Assembly: GCA_963728125.1 (NCBI GenBank)
Contig: CAVSIZ010000013.1
Location: 310,001-374,000 of the forward strand
Source: CAWDCV01 sp963728125
GTDB taxonomy: Bacteria > Actinomycetota > Actinomycetes > CAWDCV01
Length of the DNA stretch: 64,000 nt
Reading direction: 5' to 3'
The notes beneath the pieces are model-generated. The model saw nothing but the letters and a program-made list of their open reading frames with translations, made no database searches and was not told the origin of the DNA. Positions 59,944-64,000 of this stretch are shown piece by piece. Numbering within the stretch: position 1 is the first letter of the stretch; each line of letters starts with the position of its first letter. Position numbers and translations under genes: made by a program.

Positions 59944-60720
59944 CTATCGACTGCCGCTGAGCACGAGCATCGTCAGCGCAGTCAGCGAAACCTTCTCCAC
60001 GGCGGAGCGGGCTGCGCTGCGTATCTGTTCTCGTCGTTCAGCGGGCTCGTCATGGAGCCAGGGAGCGACCTGGGCCATGCCGAGGCGCCAGCCGACCAGC
60101 GCGTCGACGCCGAGGTGGCTGATGTCGACCTCGAGCCGATCGATGGCGATGCCGGCGAGCCCGACGCCTGCAGCGAGCTCCGCCAGCGCAGTACGGCTGC
60201 CGACCTGCTCCTCCCCGGCGGATTTGAGGGCGAGGTACCAGTCCGGTGCCCGATAGCCGTACCCGCTGAGTACGTCATCCACGGCCACCTTCGCCGGATG
60301 ACTGGGTGCGCCGGAACCAGCGGGGAATGCGGTGGCCAGCACGGTGCCGCCGGGCTTGGTGACGCGGACCAGCTCGCTGAGGCCGCGTCCGGCATCGTCG
60401 AGGTGACTGAGCACGAATCCCGCCACGGTGAGGTCGACACAGCCATCGCACAGTGGCAATGCCGTCACATCGCCGACCACTGCCATCGGACGTTCAGCGC
60501 GGTCATGTCGCAGCATGGCCTCGGAGATGTCGAGCTCCACCACGTTGACATACCGACGCCGCAACTGCCGAGCGAACGCTGCGGTGCCGGCTCCGGCGTC
60601 CACGGCCCACGAACCCGGAGCAGGCGGAAGCTGTCTCACCGCCGCCTCGGCCAGTGCGCGGTAGACCACGTCAGGCCCGGCGGCCCAGTCCCTCGGTGAG
60701 CCGTATGCAGGTGTCGTCAT
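59944..60720 (-). CDS. Class I SAM-dependent methyltransferase
   Basis: A 258-residue Rossmann-fold methyltransferase: motif I AVDAGAGTAAFARQL, acidic motif II VVELDISEAML, VVGDVTALPLCDG, and motif post I LTVAGFVLSHLDD with VRVTKPGGTVLATAF. It resembles UbiE/Methyltransf_11 proteins acting on small molecules. ATG 60720 overlaps the phosphotransferase stop by four bases, so the two genes are coupled and may modify one substrate. No biosynthetic cluster surrounds them; substrate unknown. Confidence 0.85.
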   Translation of the reverse strand: MTTPAYGSPRDWAAGPDVVYRALAEAAVRQLPPAPGSWAVDAGAGTAAFARQLRRRYVNVVELDISEAMLRHDRAERPMAVVGDVTALPLCDGCVDLTVAGFVLSHLDDAGRGLSELVRVTKPGGTVLATAFPAGSGAPSHPAKVAVDDVLSGYGYRAPDWYLALKSAGEEQVGSRTALAELAAGVGLAGIAIDRLEVDISHLGVDALVGWRLGMAQVAPWLHDEPAERREQIRSAARSAVEKVSLTALTMLVLSGSR

Positions 60721-61733
60721 TGCAGCAGGCGTCGACCGACGGGAACGATGCGTGTCGTCCACCAGGTCAGCTCCGCCGGATTCGTCGTCTTGGACCAGCC
60801 GAGCTGGACGAAGGCACCCAGAAGCGCCAGCTCGAGCTGCCGATCCCACCACGGGGTCGTGGCGACGCCTCGGCGCTCCAGGCTGGTCCGATAGGCAGCC
60901 ACGGTGTCCTCTTTCGATTCAGGCAAGCGGTCGCAATTGACCGCGAGGTACCACGCGAGGTCCGTGCACCCGGCGCTGCGACCTGACCAGGCCCAGTCGA
61001 GCAGGACGGTACGGCCGTCGGGGTGCGATCCGAGATTCCCGAACTTCCAGTCCCCGTGCACGAGCGTGGAGGGCGTCTGAGCGAGTGCCTCGACCAGGGG
61101 CATCGGATCGGTTGCCAGCGCCAGCGCGACCTCGTAGGCCGGGGAAGCCGCTTGCTGCAACTGGGCCCAGCCCACGGGGATGGCGCGGGGGACAGGGTCG
61201 TCGTGATGTGCGGCCGCCTCGCGTGCTGACATCGCGGGCGTCAGCCCCGTATAGGCCACATCCGGCGGCGCAAGTCCGTAGGAGTCGACGAAATCCCAGA
61301 ATGCGGCGTGCAGCGCTGCCATGTGATCGAGGAAGCGGCGGTGTTGTGCAACGTCGATCGCGGCTGTCCCAGTCGGGACGAGAGTGGATCCGATGTCCCG
61401 CATCAAGATCGCCGCTCGGCCTGAGTCGCGGTCGAACGACGCCCCGACCAGGGCGTGATCAAGGACGTCCGGGAGCGTCTCGAACAGGCCGGCCTGCCAC
61501 ATGACGACCACCCTCGGCGGGGTGCCGTGAAGACCGTCGCCGAACGCTCGCATGATCCAGTCGATGTCCCTCCCGAGGTGTTTGAGCACATAGGTCACGC
61601 CGGCAATGACGACCGACTCGAACGGTGATCCGGACAGGGAGTCGGCGTTCTTGTCGAATGGCTCGCGAGTGAACCCCGCGCCGTCCGCCACGGCAGCCAC
61701 CAGCAGCTCCGCCGATCCGTACACCTCGGGCAT
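60717..61733 (-). CDS. Phosphotransferase (APH/choline-kinase-like) family protein
   Basis: A 338-residue protein-kinase-like phosphotransferase. The catalytic loop TLVHGDWKFGNLGSH (aspartate and asparagine) and the metal-binding VLLDWAWSGRSAG lie near residues 220-240, in the order of aminoglycoside and small-molecule kinases; GVTYVLKHLGRD carries the ATP lysine. It starts at ATG 61733 with GGGGAGG nine bases upstream rather than at 61742 inside that sequence. Coupled to a methyltransferase gene. Physiological substrate unknown; no evidence that it confers antibiotic resistance. Confidence 0.85.
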   Translation of the reverse strand: MPEVYGSAELLVAAVADGAGFTREPFDKNADSLSGSPFESVVIAGVTYVLKHLGRDIDWIMRAFGDGLHGTPPRVVVMWQAGLFETLPDVLDHALVGASFDRDSGRAAILMRDIGSTLVPTGTAAIDVAQHRRFLDHMAALHAAFWDFVDSYGLAPPDVAYTGLTPAMSAREAAAHHDDPVPRAIPVGWAQLQQAASPAYEVALALATDPMPLVEALAQTPSTLVHGDWKFGNLGSHPDGRTVLLDWAWSGRSAGCTDLAWYLAVNCDRLPESKEDTVAAYRTSLERRGVATTPWWDRQLELALLGAFVQLGWSKTTNPAELTWWTTRIVPVGRRLLQ

Positions 61734-61822
61734 GATCGGCATCCTCCCCGACGACGACGCAACACCATCACGAGCTGGTCTCGCCCGGCGTGGAACCTGC
61801 GCCGGTGGGGTATTCATGGCCG

Positions 61823-63525
61823 GTGGCCACGCTCGTCCTCGGTCCCGTGCTGCGGCACCTCGATGCCCGCCGCGCGACCGTCTGGGTCGAGACCGACGCC
61901 CCCTGCGAGGTCGAGGTGCTGGGGTGCCGCGACCGCACGTTCAGCGTCGACAGGCACCACTACGCCCTCGTCGTCGTCGATGGTCTCGAGCCGGGGATCA
62001 CTCGTCCGTACGAGGTGCACCTCGACGGCCAGCGTGTCTGGCCGCTGCCTGACTCCACCATGCCGCCGAGCGTGCTTCGACCGCCACGACCGGGTGACCC
62101 GTTCGAATTGGTCTTCGGCTCCTGCCGGGTGACGGGTCCGCACGAGGTGCTGCCCACCTCCACCCGCGGCTTCGGCCGGCGATCTCAGGACGTTGATGCC
62201 CTTCGCGCGTACGGCCTACGGATGCGCGATCTCGCGCCCGAGCAGTGGCCCGATGCGCTGCTGTTGCTCGGCGACCAGATCTACGCCGACGACGTCCCGC
62301 CGGAGACTGAGAAGTTCATCGCCGAGCGCGGCCGTGAGCACGGCGCCCCGGCCGACGAAGTCGCGGACTTCGAGGAGTACACCCGGCTCTATCGCGAGGC
62401 CTGGTCGGACCCAGTGGTCCGCTGGGTGCTCTCTACCGTTCCGGTCTCGATGATCTTCGACGACCATGACGTACGCGATGACTGGAACACCTCGGACGCG
62501 TGGGTTGCCCACATGCGCCGCAAGCCCTGGTGGGACAGGCGCATCGTCGGCGGCCTGATGAGCTACTGGGTCTACCAGCACATCGGCAACCTGTCTCCTG
62601 AGGACCTCCTCGACGACGATCGGTACGTCGCGGTCCGCGATGCCGGGGACGGCACCGAGATCCTCCAGGAGTACGCGCGGCGTGCCGACCGCGAGACCGC
62701 TGGCGTGCGCTGGAGTTATCTGCGCGACTTCGGGCGGGTGCGGCTGATCGTGATCGACGCCCGGTGTGGGCGAGTCCTTGACCCACCTGCTCAGCGCCGG
62801 ATGATCGACGACGAGGAGTTCCGTTGGCTCGAGGAACATGCCGCTGCTGACGTCGACCACGTGCTCCTCGCCACGACGCTGCCCTACCTGCTGCCTCCTG
62901 CCCTGCATCACCTCGAGGCGTGGAACGAGGCGGTCTGCGCCGGCCGGTGGGGAGCTCGCGCCGCCCGCATCGGCGAGCGCATCCGGCAGGGACTGGACCT
63001 CGAGCACTGGGCGTCGTTCGAGAACTCGTTCACCCGACTGGCGAAGCTGCTCCGAACCTTGGCCACCGGGCGGTCTGGCCAGTGCACCTGCGTCAATCGT
63101 GGTTCTGTCCGGCGACGTTCATCATGCGTATGTCTCGCGCGTGCACGACCCGACGAGCAGCGCAGAGTGGGAAAGCGCGGTGTATCAGCTGGTGTCCTCG
63201 CCGCTGCGCCACCCCATGCCGAGGGCGATGCAGTGGATCTACCGGGTGATGGTCAGCCTGCCCTTCACCCGCCTGACCCGTCGGCTTGCGCAGCGGGCCG
63301 GCGTTGAGGAGCCACACGATCACCTGGCAGGTGGACGAGGGTCCGTGGTTCGACAACCAGATTGGGACGCTGGTCATGGACGGACGCCGGGCGACGTTCC
63401 GGCTCGAGCGCTCGTTCCTCGACGACGGCCATGCTCGCTTGGAGACGCTGCTCGAGAAACCGCTCGTCGGTGACCGCGATTGGCCGGCGCTTATTGCAGG
63501 GACCCGGGAGTCGGCTGCTCGCTAG
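61823..63525 (+). pseudogene. Alkaline phosphatase D-family (PhoD-like) metallophosphoesterase, frameshifted twice
   Basis: From GTG 61823 the first frame gives an N-terminal Fn3-like domain (ATVWVETDAPCEVEVLG) and the PhoD core: FGSCR, LLLGDQIYADDVP, MIFDDHDVRDDWNTS, DARCGRVLD, up to LRTLATGR. Near 63065-63080 the frame changes and SIVVLSGDVHHAYVSRV (metal-binding histidines) follows; near 63300-63315 it changes again to TITWQVDEGPWFDNQIGTL and the C-terminus. All three segments are family-like, so about 567 residues are recoverable. It lacks a Tat signal, so it would be cytoplasmic. Sequence error or recent inactivation; see findings. Confidence 0.82.
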
Positions 63526-63566
63526 CATCGGCAGGTCTCTGCCGCCCCGGTGCTTGGAGCCCTGTC

Positions 63567-64000
63567 GTGCTGTTCGCCGACGACCGGTCGATCGTTGCCG
63601 CACGTGTCAACGGCGTGCCTCGCGATCTGACGCACGTCGTCGAGGACGGCGACACGGTGGAGCCAATTGCGATCGAGTCGCCGGAGGGCCGCGCGATCCT
63701 GCGTCACTCCACTGCTCACGTCCTGGCGCAGGCGGTGCAGGATCTGTTCCCCAAGGCGAAGCTCGGCATCGGGCCGCCGATCGAGAACGGGTTCTACTAC
63801 GACTTCGACGTGCCGCAGCCGTTCCACCCCGACGACCTGGACCGCATCGAGAAGCGGATGCGAGAGATCGTCAAGGAGGGGCAGACCTTCTCGCGTCGCG
63901 TCGTCAGCGATGACGAGGCCCGCGCGGAGCTGGCCGACGAGCCGTACAAGCTCGAACTCATCGATCTCAAGGGTGGCGCGAGCGCGGCCGACGGCGCCGA
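63567..64000 (+). CDS. thrS: Threonyl-tRNA synthetase, N-terminal part (3' end outside window)
   Basis: Runs from GTG 63567 off the right edge without a stop (144 codons visible). The TGS domain is at about 1-45 (IVAARVNGVPRDLTHVVEDG), and the second domain, the editing/SAD region, starts ILRHSTAHVLAQAVQDLFP with the HxxxH motif, followed by LGIGPPIENGFYYDFD. This order is typical of bacterial ThrRS, which charges tRNA-Thr. It starts 41 bp after the PhoD-like gene on the same strand. No T-box leader is visible. Confidence 0.95.
   Translation, partial: MLFADDRSIVAARVNGVPRDLTHVVEDGDTVEPIAIESPEGRAILRHSTAHVLAQAVQDLFPKAKLGIGPPIENGFYYDFDVPQPFHPDDLDRIEKRMREIVKEGQTFSRRVVSDDEARAELADEPYKLELIDLKGGASAADGA

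Noticed and set aside
60717..61733. Aminoglycoside resistance gene
   Set aside because: The kinase motifs are general to the APH/choline kinase superfamily; nothing in sequence or context indicates antibiotic substrates.

Overview
The window is high-GC DNA with GTG-rich starts, very short intergenic gaps and many 4-base start/stop overlaps, which is typical of an actinobacterium. Lineage markers agree: an SsgB-like protein, an HspQ-free but actinobacterial-type heme set (HemE, HemY, HemQ), a SirA-type sulfite reductase, DUF3000, a Prim-PolC/LigC-type repair pair and a complete TreXYZ set. The ssgB gene points to a morphologically complex, possibly sporulating lineage (Frankiales/Geodermatophilales-like is a guess; there is no rRNA here).

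Layout. 1-3.7 kb: tail of an APC permease, then the arginine deiminase operon arcABC. 4-7.7 kb: a GGCT-like protein divergent from aconitase acnA and a small conserved protein. 7.7-12.4 kb: a sugar ABC operon on the minus strand (binding protein, ATPase, permease, ROK regulator) with a candidate operator and an intercistronic hairpin. 12.5-16.7 kb: dxs, a conserved hypothetical, an HMG-CoA-lyase-like gene and an alpha/beta hydrolase. 16.7-22.1 kb: the least ordinary region, a translationally coupled operon of hybrid histidine kinase, single-domain response regulator, response regulator-class III cyclase and a PGM1-like ATP-grasp ligase. 22.1-26.7 kb: 3-hydroxybutyrate dehydrogenase, a broken HpcH/HpaI gene and fadJ-fadA. 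26.9-31.8 kb: AlkD-like protein, FAD oxidoreductase, hydrolase, RNase D, DUF3000. 31.8-37.6 kb: heme genes hemE, hemY, hemQ with small neighbours and msrB. 37.6-40.9 kb: DNA polymerase/ligase repair pair, DoxX-like protein, pyrimidine reductase-like protein. 40.9-48.1 kb: treX-treY and treZ, interrupted by an antiparallel ppk2. 48.1-55.1 kb: assimilatory sulfate operon (cysteine-type leader peptide, sir, Zn-ribbon protein, cysH, SsuABC-like transporter, cysG). 55.2-64 kb: rsgA, phosphoribosyltransferase, dehydrogenase, four tRNAs, pabC, ssgB, methyltransferase, phosphotransferase, PhoD-like phosphatase and the start of thrS.

Two cautions and one pattern. First, several conserved genes (hybrid kinase, HpcH-like, fadA, cysG, phoD-like) carry one or two small frameshifts while both flanking segments remain well conserved; sequence error is the simplest explanation, pseudogenization the alternative. 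Second, many true starts are GTG and lie well inside the longest open frame; starts given here rest on Shine-Dalgarno sequences, stop/start overlaps, family N-termini, or a TANNNT box 6-8 bases before the start (leaderless transcription). The pattern is a roughly 60-bp palindromic element present twice, at 3.7 and 53.0 kb, whose arms differ by a compensatory base-pair change.
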